This document shows positions 10,734-23,510 of a DNA stretch of 64,000 nucleotides, in pieces. A model generated the notes under the pieces. That model did no database searches. It was given only the letters and a program-made list of their open reading frames with translations, and was not told the DNA's origin. Origin of the DNA: Hydractinia symbiolongicarpus (Eukaryota; Cnidaria; Hydrozoa; Anthoathecata; Hydractiniidae). The first letter of the stretch is position 1; each line of letters begins with the position of its first letter. Location: NCBI RefSeq assembly GCF_029227915.1, contig NC_079877.1:5954001-6018000 (forward strand). The letters are read 5' to 3'. Made by a program: the position numbers and the translations under genes.

Positions 10734-12675
10734 GAATAAAAGAAGTTTAATCGCCGGCAAACGAAAACTTGCGATTTCCCGTAAATCCCGGACTCGGCCC
10801 GTATAGTCAAAAGTATACAAAGAAAGTACCCAGTGAGTAAACTCATTTCCCTAACGAATTTTTAAATTATTTTTTCACCACTAAAACGCATGAGACTTGT
10901 AGTTTTCAAAAATGTTTTCATTTTTGATGAGACGCTGAATAAAAGAAGTTTAATCGCCGGCAAACGAAAACCTGCGATTTTCCGTAAATCCCGGACTCGT
11001 CCCGTATAGTCAAAAGTATACAAAGAGAGTACCCAGGGTGTAAACTCACTTCCCGAACGATTTTTTAAATTATTTTTTCACCACTAAAACGCATGAAACT
11101 TGTAGTTTTCAAAAATGTTTTCATTTTTGATGAGACGCTGAATAAAAGAAGTTTATTCGCCTGCAAACGAAAACTTGCGATTTCCCGTAAATCCCGGACT
11201 CGGCCCGTATAGTCAAAAGTATACAAAGAAAGTACCCAGGGAGTAAACTCATTTCCCAAACGAATTTTTAATTATTATTTCACCACTAAAGCCCATGAGA
11301 CTTGTAGTTTTTAAAAATGTTTTCATTTTTGATGAGACGCGGAATAAAAGAAGTTTAATCGCCGGCAAACGAAAACCCGCGATTTCCCGTAAATCCCGGA
11401 CTCGGCCCGTATAGTCAAAAGTATACAAGGAAAGTACCCAGGGAGTAAACTCATTTCCCGAACGATTTTTTAAATTATTTTTTCACCACTAAAACGCATG
11501 AGACTTGTAGTTTTTAAAAATGTTTTCATTTTTGATGAGACGCTGAATAAAAGAAGTTTAATTGCCGGCAAACGAAAACCCGCGATTTCCCGTAAATCCC
11601 GGACTCGGCCCGTATAGTTAAAAGTATACAAGGAAAGTACCCAGTGAGTAAACTCATTTCCCGAACGAATTTTTAAATTATTTTTTCACCACTAAAACGT
11701 ATGAGACTTGTAGTTTTTAAAAATGTTTTCATTTTTGATGAGACGCTGAATAAAAGAAGTTTAATCGCCTGCAAAGGAAAACCTGCGATTTCCCGTAAAT
11801 CCCGGACTCGGCCCGTATAGTCAAAAGTATACAAGGAAAGTACCCAGTGAGTAAACTCATTTCCCTAACGAATTTTTAAATTATTTTTTCACCACTAAAA
11901 CGCATGAGACTTGTAGTTTTCAAAAATGTTTTCATTTTTGATGAGACGCTGAATAAAAGAAGTTTATTCGCCTGCAAACGAAAACTTGCGATTTCCCGTA
12001 AATCCCGGACTCGGCCCGTATAGTCAAAAGTATACAAAGAAAGAACCCAGGGAGTAAACTCATTTCCCAAACGAATTTTTAATTATTATTTCACCACTAA
12101 AGCCCATGAGACTTGTAGTTTTTAAAAATGTTTTCATTTTTGATGAGACGCGGAATAAAAGAAGTTTAATCGCCGGCAAACGAAAACCCGCGATTTCCCG
12201 TAAATCCCGGACTCGGCCCGTATAGTCAAAAGTATACAAGGAAAGTACCCAGTGAGTAAACTCATTTCCCGAACGAATTTTTAAATTATTTTTTCACCAC
12301 TAAAACGCATGAGACTTGTAGTTTTCAGAAATGTTTTCATTTTTGATGAGACGCTGAATAAAAGAAGTTTATTCGCCTGCAAACGAAAACTTGCGATTTC
12401 CCGTAAATCCCGGACTCGGCCCGTATAGTCAAAAGTATACAAAGAAACTACCCAGGGAGTAAACTCATTTCCCAAACGAATTTTTAATTATTATTTCACC
12501 ACTAAAGCCCATGAGACTTGTAGTTTTTAAAAATGTTTTCATTTTTGATGAGACGCGGAATAAAAGAAGTTTAATCGCCGGCAAACAAAAACCCGCGATT
12601 TCCCGTAAATCCCGGACTCGGCCCGTATAGTCAAAAGTATACAAGGAAAGTACCCAGTGAGTAAACTCATTTCCC
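10550..12675. repeat. About 2.1 kb segment, copy A of three
   Basis: This segment recurs at 13590-15715 (offset 3040 bp) and again at about 19270-21395 (a further 5681 bp). Shared markers include CGAGTTTTTAAATT with GTTGTCATTTTTG, ACGCATGAAACTTG near 11090, AAAGGAAAACC, AAAGAAAGAACCC, and three 202 bp monomers reading CGAATTTTTAATTATT. Confidence 0.85.
12069..12675. repeat. 607 bp trimer, copy 1
   Basis: Three monomers (two of them length variants) repeated immediately downstream. Both copies carry AAAGAAACTACCC, TTATTCGCCTGC, and CAAACAAAAACCC at a 607 bp offset. A join between copies is visible at 12676, where CCCAAACG stands where the equivalent position in the related array reads CCCGAACG. 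Confidence 0.85.
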
Positions 12676-13282
12676 AAACGAATTTTTAATTATTATTTCA
12701 CCACTAAAGCCCATGAGACTTGTAGTTTTTAAAAATGTTTTCATTTTTGATGAGACGCGGAATAAAAGAAGTTTAATCGCCGGCAAACGAAAACCCGCGA
12801 TTTCCCGTAAATCCCGGACTCGGCCCGTATAGTCAAAAGTATACAAGGAAAGTACCCAGTGAGTAAACTCATTTCCCGAACGAATTTTTAAATTATTTTT
12901 TCACCACTAAAACGCATGAGACTTGTAGTTTTCAGAAATGTTTTCATTTTTGATGAGACGCTGAATAAAAGAAGTTTATTCGCCTGCAAACGAAAACTTG
13001 CGATTTCCCGTAAATCCCGGACTCGGCCCGTATAGTCAAAAGTATACAAAGAAACTACCCAGGGAGTAAACTCATTTCCCAAACGAATTTTTAATTATTA
13101 TTTCACCACTAAAGCCCATGAGACTTGTAGTTTTTAAAAATGTTTTCATTTTTGATGAGACGCGGAATAAAAGAAGTTTAATCGCCGGCAAACAAAAACC
13201 CGCGATTTCCCGTAAATCCCGGACTCGGCCCGTATAGTCAAAAGTATACAAGGAAAGTACCCAGTGAGTAAACTCATTTCCC
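12676..13282. repeat. 607 bp trimer, copy 2
   Basis: Tandem copy of 12069-12675. No difference was found in the parts compared. The second copy is missing from the equivalent places near 15716 and 21397, so this duplication happened only in this branch. Confidence 0.85.
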
Positions 13283-16200
13283 GAACGAATTTTTAAATTA
13301 TTTTTTCACCACTAAAACGCATGAGACTTGTAGTTTTCAGAAATGTTTTCATTTTTGATGAGACGCTTAATGAAAGTGGTTTAATCGCCGGCAAACGAAA
13401 ACCCGCGATTTCCTGTAAATCCCGGGCTTGGCCCATATAGTCGAATGTATATAAAGAAAGTACTCTGTGAGTAAACTCAATTCCAATACGATTTTTTAAA
13501 TTATCTTTTCACCACTAAAACGCTTGAGACTTGTAGTTTTCAAAAATGTTGTCATTTTTGATGAGACGCGGAATAAAAGAAGTTTAATCGCCTGCAAACG
13601 AAAACTTGCGATTTCCCGAAAATCCCGGACTCGGCCCGTATAGTCAAAAGTATACAAAGAAAGTACCCAGGGAGTAAACTCATTTCCCAAACGAGTTTTT
13701 AAATTATTATTTCACCACTAAAACGCATGAGACTTGTAGTTTTCAAAAATGTTGTCATTTTTGATGAGACGCGGAATAAAAGAAGTTTAATCGCCGGCAA
13801 AGGAAAACTTGCGATTTCCCGTAAATCCCAGACTCGGCCCGTATAGTCAAAAGTATACAAAGAAAGTACCCAGTGAGTAAACTCATTTCCCTAACGAATT
13901 TTTAAATTATTTTTTCACCACTAAAACGCATGAGACTTGTAGTTTTCAAAAATGTTTTCATTTTTGATGAGACGCTGAATAAAAGAAGTTTAATCGCCGG
14001 CAAACGAAAACCTGCGATTTTCCGTAAATCCCGGACTCGTCCCGTATAGTCAAAAGTATACAAAGAGAGTACCCAGGGTGTAAACTCACTTCCCGAACGA
14101 TTTTTTAAATTATTTTTTCACCACTAAAACGCATGAAACTTGTAGTTTTCAAAAATGTTTTCATTTTTGATGAGACGCTGAATAAAAGAAGTTTATTCGC
14201 CTGCAAACGAAAACTTGCGATTTCTCGTAAATCCCGGACTCGGCCCGTATAGTCAAAAGTATACAAAGAAAGTACCCAGGGAGTAAACTCATTTCCCAAA
14301 CGAATTTTTAATTATTATTTCACCACTAAAGCCCATGAGACTTGTAGTTTTTAAAAATGTTTTCATTTTTGATGAGACGCGGAATAAAAGAAGTTTAATC
14401 GCCGGCAAACGAAAACCCGCGATTTCCCGTAAATCCCGGACTCGGCCCGTATAGTCAAAAGTATACAAGGAAAGTACCCAGGGAGTAAACTCATTTCCCG
14501 AACGATTTTTTAAATTATTTTTTCACCACTAAAACGCATGAGACTTGTAGTTTTTAAAAATGTTTTCATTTTTGATGAGACGCTGAATAAAAGAAGTTTA
14601 ATTGCCGGCAAACGAAAACCCGCGATTTCCCGTAAATCCCGGACTCGGCCCGTATAGTTAAAAGTATACAAGGAAAGTACCCAGTGAGTAAACTCATTTC
14701 CCGAACGAATTTTTAAATTATTTTTTCACCACTAAAACGTATGAGACTTGTAGTTTTTAAAAATGTTTTCATTTTTGATGAGACGCTGAATAAAAGAAGT
14801 TTAATCGCCTGCAAAGGAAAACCTGCGATTTCCCGTAAATCCCGGACTCGGCCCGTATAGTCAAAAGTATACAAGGAAAGTACCCAGTGAGTAAACTCAT
14901 TTCCCTAACGAATTTTTAAATTATTTTTTCACCACTAAAACGCATGAGACTTGTAGTTTTCAAAAATGTTTTCATTTTTGATGAGACGCTGAATAAAAGA
15001 AGTTTATTCGCCTGCAAACGAAAACTTGCGATTTCCCGTAAATCCCGGACTCGGCCCGTATAGTCAAAAGTATACAAAGAAAGAACCCAGGGAGTAAACT
15101 CATTTCCCAAACGAATTTTTAATTATTATTTCACCACTAAAGCGCGTGAGACTTGTAGTTTTTAAAAATGTTTTCATTTTTGATGAGACGCGGAATAAAA
15201 GAAGTTTAATCGCCGGCAAACGAAAACCCGCGATTTCCCGTAAATCCCGGACTCGGCCCGTATAGTCAAAAGTATACAAGGAAAGTACCCAGTGAGTAAA
15301 CTCATTTCCCGAACGAATTTTTAAATTATTTTTTCACCACTAAAACGCATGAGACTTGTAGTTTTCAGAAATGTTTTCATTTTTGATGAGACGCTGAATA
15401 AAAGAAGTTTATTCGCCTGCAAACGAAAACTTGCGATTTCCCGTAAATCCCGGACTCGGCCCGTATAGTCAAAAGTATACAAAGAAACTACCCAGGGAGT
15501 AAACTCATTTCCCAAACGAATTTTTAATTATTATTTCACCACTAAAGCCCATGAGACTTGTAGTTTTTAAAAATGTTTTCATTTTTGATGAGACGCGGAA
15601 TAAAAGAAGTTTAATCGCCGGCAAACAAAAACCCGCGATTTCCCGTAAATCCCGGACTCGGCCCGTATAGTCAAAAGTATACAAGGAAAGTACCCAGTGA
15701 GTAAACTCATTTCCCGAACGAATTTTTAAATTATTTTTTCACCACTAAAACGCATGAGACTTGTAGTTTTCAGAAATGTTTTCATTTTTGATGAGACGCT
15801 TAATGAAAGTGGTTTAATCGCCGGCAAACGAAAACCCGCGATTTCCTGTAAATCCCGGGCTTGGCCCGTATAGTCGAATGTATATAAAGAAAGTACCCTG
15901 TGAGTAAACTCAATTCCAATACGATTTTTTAAATTATCTTTTCACCACTAAAACGCTTGAGACTTGTAATTTTCAAAAATGTTTTCATTTTTGATGAGAC
16001 GCTAAATAAAAGAAGTTTAATCGCCGGCAAACGAAAACCCGCCATTTCCCGTAAACCCCGGACTCGGCCCGCATAGTCAAAAGTATACAAAGAAAGTACC
16101 CAGGGTGTAAACTCATTTCCCGAACGATTTTTTAAATTATTTTATTCACCACTAAAGCCCATGAGACTTGTAGTATTTAAAAATATTTTCATTTTTGATG

Positions 16201-17829
16201 AGACGCTGAATAAAAGAAGTTTAATCGCCAGCAAACGAAAACCCGCGACTTCCCGTAAATCCCGGACTCGATCCGTATAGTCAAAAGTATACAAAGAAAG
16301 TACCCAGGGAGTAAACTCATTTCCCGAACGATTTTTTAAATTATTTTTTCACCACTAAAACGCATGAGACTTGTAGTTTTTAAAAATGTTTTCATTTTTG
16401 ATGAGACGCTGAATAAAAGAAGTTTAATTGCCGGCAAACGAAAACCCGCAATTTCCCGTAAATCCCGGACTCGGCCCGTATAGTTAAAAGTATACAAGGA
16501 AAGTACCCAGTGAGTAAACTCATTTCCCGAACGAATTTTTAAATTATTTTTTCACCACTAAAACGTATGAATCTTGTATTTTTTAAAAATGTTTTCATTT
16601 TTGTTGAGACGCTGAATAAAAGAAGTTTAATCGCCTGCAAAGGAAAACCTGCGATTTCCCGTAAATCCCGGACTCGGCCCGTATAGTCAAAAGTATACAA
16701 GGAAAGTACCCAGTGAGTAAACTCATTTCCCTAACGAATTTTTAAATTATTTTTTCACCACTAAAACGCATGAGACTTGTAGTTTTTAAAAATGTTTTCA
16801 TTTTTGATGAGACGCTGAATAAAAGAAGTTTATTGGCCTGCAAACGAAAACTTGCGATTTCTCGTAAATCCCGGACTCGGCCCGTATAGTCAAAAGTATA
16901 CAAAGAAAGTACCCAGGGAGTAAACTCATTTCCCAATCGAATTTTTAATTATTATTTCACCACTAAAGCCCATGAGACTTGTAGTTTTTAAAAATGTTTT
17001 CATTTTTGATGAGACGCGGAATAAAAGAAGTTTAATCACCGGCAAACGAAAACCCGCGATTTCCCGTAAATCCCGGACTCGGCCCGTATAGTCAAAAGTA
17101 TACAAGGAAAGTACCCAGTGAGTAAACTCATTTCCAATACGATTTTTTAAATTATCTTTTCACCACTAAAACGCTTGAGACTTGTAATTTTCAAAAATGT
17201 TTTCATTTTTGATGAGACGCTAAATAAAAGAAGTTTAATCGCCGGCAAACGAAAACCCGCCATTTCCCGTAAACCCCGGACTCGGCCCGCATAGTCAAAA
17301 GTATACAAAGAAAGTACCAAGGGTGTAAACTCATTTCCCGAACGATTTTTTAAATTACTTTTTCACCACTAAAACGCATGATACTTGTAGTTTTCAAAAA
17401 TGATTTCATTTTTGATGAGACGCTGAATAAAAGAAGTTTAATCGCCTGCAAACGAAAACCTGCGATTTCCCGTAAATCCCGGACTCGGCCCGTATAGTCA
17501 AAAGTATACAAAGAAAGTACCCAGGGAGTAAACTCATTTCCCAAACGATTTTTTAAATTGTTATTTCACCACTAAAGCCCATGAGACTTGTTGTTTTTAA
17601 AAATGTTTTCATTTTTGATGAGACGCTGAATAAAAGAAGTTTAATCGCCTGCAAACGAAAACTTGCGATTTCCCGTAAATCCCGGACTCGGCCCGTATAG
17701 TCAAAAGTATACAAAGAAAGTACCCAGGGAGTAAACTCATTTCCCAAACGAATTTTTAAATTATTATTTCACCACTAAAGCCCATGAGACTTGTAGTTTT
17801 TAAAAATGTTTTCATTTTTGATGAGACGC
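13085..17829. repeat. 4.7 kb segment duplicated at 5681 bp, copy 1
   Basis: About 23 monomers in the same order as 18766-23510. Markers in both copies include CTTAATGAAAGTGG with GTATATAAAG, GTTGTCATT with CCGAAAATCCC, CGTATGAATCTTG with TTTGTTGAGACG, TTATTGGCC, TTAATCACC, CGCATGATAC with AAATGATTTCATT, and TTGTTGTTTTT. Only a handful of single-base differences were seen, such as TACTCTGTG versus TACCCTGTG and AAGCGCGTGAG versus AAGCCCATGAG. Confidence 0.88.
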
Positions 17830-18708
17830 GGAATAAAAGAAGTTTAATCGCCGGCAAACAAAAACCCGCGATTTCCCGTAAATCCCGGACTCGGCCCGTA
17901 TAGTCAAAAGTATAAAAGGAAAGTACCCAGTGAGTAAACTCATTTCCCGAACGAATTTTTAAATTATTTTTTCACCACTAAAACGCATGAGACTTGTAGT
18001 TTTCAGAAATGTTTTCATTTTTGATGAGACGCTTAATGAAAGTGGTTTAATCGCCGGCAAACGAAAACCCGCGATTTCCTGTAAATCCCGGGCTTGGCCC
18101 GTATAGTCGAATGTATATAAAGAAAGTACCCTGTGAGTAAACTCAATTCCAATACGATTTTTTAAATTATCTTTTCACCACTAAAACGCTTGAGACTTGT
18201 AGTTTTCAAAAATGTTGTCATTTTTGATGAGACGCGGAATAAAAGAAGTTTAATCGCCTGCAAACGAAAACTTGCGATTTCCCGAAAATCCCGGACTCGG
18301 CCCGTATAGTCAAAAGTATACAAAGAAAGTACCCAGGGAGTAAACTCATTTCCCAAACGAGTTTTTAAATTATTATTTCACCACTAAAACGCATGAGACT
18401 TGTAGTTTTCAAAAATGTTGTCATTTTTGATGAGACGCGGAATAAAAGAAGTTTAATCGCCGGCAAACGAAAACTTGCGATTTCCCGTAAATCCCGGACT
18501 CGGCCCGTATAGTCAAAAGTATACAAAGAAAGTACCCAGTGAGTAAACTCATTTCCCTAACGAATTTTTAAATTATTTTTTCACCACTAAAACGCATGAG
18601 ACTTGTAGTTTTCAAAAATGTTTTCATTTTTGATGAGACGCTGAATAAAAGAAGTTTAATCGCCGGCAAACGAAAACCTGCGATTTTCCGTAAATCCCGG
18701 ACTCGTCC
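17694..18708. repeat. 1015 bp 5-mer, copy 1
   Basis: Five monomers repeated directly downstream at 18709-19723, with similarity running on to about 19744. Both copies contain TATAAAAGGAAAG, which was seen nowhere else in the window, together with CTTAATGAAAGTGG, CTCAATTCCAATACG, and two GTTGTCATT monomers. Confidence 0.88.
17911..17919 (+). promoter_or_regulatory. TATA-box-like variant TATAAAAGG
   Basis: One C-to-A change turns the usual TATACAAGG into TATAAAAGG, a strong match to the RNA polymerase II TATA consensus. There is no gene downstream. This is a sequence match only; promoter activity is not shown. Confidence 0.2.
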
Positions 18709-19723
18709 CGTATAGTCAAAAGTATACAAAGAAAGTACCCAGGGAGTAAACTCATTTCCCAAACGAATTTTTAAATTATTATTTCACCACTAAAGCCCAT
18801 GAGACTTGTAGTTTTTAAAAATGTTTTCATTTTTGATGAGACGCGGAATAAAAGAAGTTTAATCGCCGGCAAACAAAAACCCGCGATTTCCCGTAAATCC
18901 CGGACTCGGCCCGTATAGTCAAAAGTATAAAAGGAAAGTACCCAGTGAGTAAACTCATTTCCCGAACGAATTTTTAAATTATTTTTTCACCACTAAAACG
19001 CATGAGACTTGTAGTTTTCAGAAATGTTTTCATTTTTGATGAGACGCTTAATGAAAGTGGTTTAATCGCCGGCAAACGAAAACCCGCGATTTCCTGTAAA
19101 TCCCGGGCTTGGCCCGTATAGTCGAATGTATATAAAGAAAGTACCCTGTGAGTAAACTCAATTCCAATACGATTTTTTAAATTATCTTTTCACCACTAAA
19201 ACGCTTGAGACTTGTAGTTTTCAAAAATGTTGTCATTTTTGATGAGACGCGGAATAAAAGAAGTTTAATCGCCTGCAAACGAAAACTTGCGATTTCCCGA
19301 AAATCCCGGACTCGGCCCGTATAGTCAAAAGTATACAAAGAAAGTACCCAGGGAGTAAACTCATTTCCCAAACGAGTTTTTAAATTATTATTTCACCACT
19401 AAAACGCATGAGACTTGTAGTTTTCAAAAATGTTGTCATTTTTGATGAGACGCGGAATAAAAGAAGTTTAATCGCCGGCAAACGAAAACTTGCGATTTCC
19501 CGTAAATCCCGGACTCGGCCCGTATAGTCAAAAGTATACAAAGAAAGTACCCAGTGAGTAAACTCATTTCCCTAACGAATTTTTAAATTATTTTTTCACC
19601 ACTAAAACGCATGAGACTTGTAGTTTTCAAAAATGTTTTCATTTTTGATGAGACGCTGAATAAAAGAAGTTTAATCGCCGGCAAACGAAAACCTGCGATT
19701 TTCCGTAAATCCCGGACTCGTCC
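18709..19723. repeat. 1015 bp 5-mer, copy 2
   Basis: Tandem copy of 17694-18708. Its start coincides with the start of copy 2 of the larger 5681 bp duplication, so the two events share or nearly share a breakpoint. Confidence 0.85.
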
Positions 19724-22700
19724 CGTATAGTCAAAAGTATACAAAGAGAGTACCCAGGGTGTAAACTCACTTCCCGAACGATTTTTTAAATTATTTTTTC
19801 ACCACTAAAACGCATGAAACTTGTAGTTTTCAAAAATGTTTTCATTTTTGATGAGACGCTGAATAAAAGAAGTTTATTCGCCTGCAAACGAAAACTTGCG
19901 ATTTCCCGTAAATCCCGGACTCGGCCCGTATAGTCAAAAGTATACAAAGAAAGTACCCAGGGAGTAAACTCATTTCCCAAACGAATTTTTAATTATTATT
20001 TCACCACTAAAGCCCATGAGACTTGTAGTTTTTAAAAATGTTTTCATTTTTGATGAGACGCGGAATAAAAGAAGTTTAATCGCCGGCAAACGAAAACCCG
20101 CGATTTCCCGTAAATCCCGGACTCGGCCCGTATAGTCAAAAGTATACAAGGAAAGTACCCAGGGAGTAAACTCATTTCCCGAACGATTTTTTAAATTATT
20201 TTTTCACCACTAAAACGCATGAGACTTGTAGTTTTTAAAAATGTTTTCATTTTTGATGAGACGCTGAATAAAAGAAGTTTAATTGCCGGCAAACGAAAAC
20301 CCGCGATTTCCCGTAAATCCCGGACTCGGCCCGTATAGTTAAAAGTATACAAGGAAAGTACCCAGTGAGTAAACTCATTTCCCGAACGAATTTTTAAATT
20401 ATTTTTTCACCACTAAAACGTATGAGACTTGTAGTTTTTAAAAATGTTTTCATTTTTGATGAGACGCTGAATAAAAGAAGTTTAATCGCCTGCAAAGGAA
20501 AACCTGCGATTTCCCGTAAATCCCGGACTCGGCCCGTATAGTCAAAAGTATACAAGGAAAGTACCCAGTGAGTAAACTCATTTCCCTAACGAATTTTTAA
20601 ATTATTTTTTCACCACTAAAACGCATGAGACTTGTAGTTTTCAAAAATGTTTTCATTTTTGATGAGACGCTGAATAAAAGAAGTTTATTCGCCTGCAAAC
20701 GAAAACTTGCGATTTCCCGTAAATCCCGGACTCGGCCCGTATAGTCAAAAGTATACAAAGAAAGAACCCAGGGAGTAAACTCATTTCCCAAACGAATTTT
20801 TAATTATTATTTCACCACTAAAGCCCATGAGACTTGTAGTTTTTAAAAATGTTTTCATTTTTGATGAGACGCGGAATAAAAGAAGTTTAATCGCCGGCAA
20901 ACGAAAACCCGCGATTTCCCGTAAATCCCGGACTCGGCCCGTATAGTCAAAAGTATACAAGGAAAGTACCCAGTGAGTAAACTCATTTCCCGAACGAATT
21001 TTTAAATTATTTTTTCACCACTAAAACGCATGAGACTTGTAGTTTTCAGAAATGTTTTCATTTTTGATGAGACGCTGAATAAAAGAAGTTTATTCGCCTG
21101 CAAACGAAAACTTGCGATTTCCCGTAAATCCCGGACTCGGCCCGTATAGTCAAAAGTATACAAAGAAACTACCCAGGGAGTAAACGCATTTCCCAAACGA
21201 ATTTTTAATTATTATTTCACCACTAAAGCCCATGAGACTTGTAGTTTTTAAAAATGTTTTCATTTTTGATGAGACGCGGAATAAAAGAAGTTTAATCGCC
21301 GGCAAACAAAAACCCGCGATTTCCCGTAAATCCCGGACTCGGCCCGTATAGTCAAAAGTATACAAGGAAAGTACCCAGTGAGTAAACTCATTTCCCGAAC
21401 GAATTTTTAAATTATTTTTTCACCACTAAAACGCATGAGACTTGTAGTTTTCAGAAATGTTTTCATTTTTGATGAGACGCTTAATGAAAGTGGTTTAATC
21501 GCCGGCAAACGAAAACCCGCGATTTCCTGTAAATCCCGGGCTTGGCCCGTATAGTCGAATGTATATAAAGAAAGTACCCTGTGAGTAAACTCAATTCCAA
21601 TACGATTTTTTAAATTATCTTTTCACCACTAAAACGCTTGAGACTTGTAATTTTCAAAAATGTTTTCATTTTTGATGAGACGCTAAATAAAAGAAGTTTA
21701 ATCGCCGGCAAACGAAAACCCGCCATTTCCCGTAAACCCCGGACTCGGCCCGCATAGTCAAAAGTATACAAAGAAAGTACCCAGGGTGTAAACTCATTTC
21801 CCGAACGATTTTTTAAATTATTTTATTCACCACTAAAGCCCATGAGACTTGTAGTATTTAAAAATATTTTCATTTTTGATGAGACGCTGAATAAAAGAAG
21901 TTTAATCGCCAGCAAACGAAAACCCGCGACTTCCCGTAAATCCCGGACTTGATCCGTATAGTCAAAAGTATACAAAGAAAGTACCCAGGGAGTAAACTCA
22001 TTTCCCGAACGATTTTTTAAATTATTTTTTCACCACTAAAACGCATGAGACTTGTAGTTTTTAAAAATGTTTTCATTTTTGATGAGACGCTGAATAAAAG
22101 AAGTTTAATTGCCGGCAAACGAAAACCCGCAATTTCCCGTAAATCCCGGACTCGGCCCGTATAGTTAAAAGTATACAAGGAAAGTACCCAGTGAGTAAAC
22201 TCATTTCCCGAACGAATTTTTAAATTATTTTTTCACCACTAAAACGTATGAATCTTGTATTTTTTAAAAATGTTTTCATTTTTGTTGAGACGCTGAATAA
22301 AAGAAGTTTAATCGCCTGCAAAGGAAAACCTGCGATTTCCCGTAAATCCCGGACTCGGCCCGTATAGTCAAAAGTATACAAGGAAAGTACCCAGTGAGTA
22401 AACTCATTTCCCTAACGAATTTTTAAATTATTTTTTCACCACTAAAACGCATGAGACTTGTAGTTTTTAAAAATGTTTTCATTTTTGATGAGACGCTGAA
22501 TAAAAGAAGTTTATTGGCCTGCAAACGAAAACTTGCGATTTCTCGTAAATCCCGGACTCGGCCCGTATAGTCAAAAGTATACAAAGAAAGTACCCAGGGA
22601 GTAAACTCATTTCCCAATCGAATTTTTAATTATTATTTCACCACTAAAGCCCATGAGACTTGTAGTTTTTAAAAATGTTTTCATTTTTGATGAGACGCGG

Positions 22701-23510
22701 AATAAAAGAAGTTTAATCACCGGCAAACGAAAACCCGCGATTTCCCGTAAATCCCGGACTCGGCCCGTATAGTCAAAAGTATACAAGGAAAGTACCCAGT
22801 GAGTAAACTCATTTCCAATACGATTTTTTAAATTATCTTTTCACCACTAAAACGCTTGAGACTTGTAATTTTCAAAAATGTTTTCATTTTTGATGAGACG
22901 CTAAATAAAAGAAGTTTAATCGCCGGCAAACGAAAACCCGCCATTTCCCGTAAACCCCGGACTCGGCCCGCATAGTCAAAAGTATACAAAGAAAGTACCA
23001 AGGGTGTAAACTCATTTCCCGAACGATTTTTTAAATTACTTTTTCACCACTAAAACGCATGATACTTGTAGTTTTCAAAAATGATTTCATTTTTGATGAG
23101 ACGCTGAATAAAAGAAGTTTAATCGCCTGCAAACGAAAACCTGCGATTTCCCGTAAATCCCGGACTCGGCCCGTATAGTCAAAAGTATACAAAGAAAGTA
23201 CCCAGGGAGTAAACTCATTTCCCAAACGATTTTTTAAATTGTTATTTCACCACTAAAGCCCATGAGACTTGTTGTTTTTAAAAATGTTTTCATTTTTGAT
23301 GAGACGCTGAATAAAAGAAGTTTAATCGCCTGCAAACGAAAACTTGCGATTTCCCGTAAATCCCGGACTCGGCCCGTATAGTCAAAAGTATACAAAGAAA
23401 GTACCCAGGGAGTAAACTCATTTCCCAAACGAATTTTTAAATTATTATTTCACCACTAAAGCCCATGAGACTTGTAGTTTTTAAAAATGTTTTCATTTTT
23501 GATGAGACGC
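18766..23510. repeat. 4.7 kb segment duplicated at 5681 bp, copy 2
   Basis: Second copy of the 13085-17829 segment. Similarity ends near 23510, where this copy turns into CTTAATGAAAGTGG while copy 1 continues as CGGAATAAAAG. That switch places a recombination joint inside a monomer, just after the GATGAGACGC box. Confidence 0.88.
18926..18934 (+). promoter_or_regulatory. TATA-box-like variant TATAAAAGG, second copy
   Basis: Same variant as at 17911, carried along by the 1015 bp duplication. The function is unknown and it may be a neutral marker. Confidence 0.2.
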
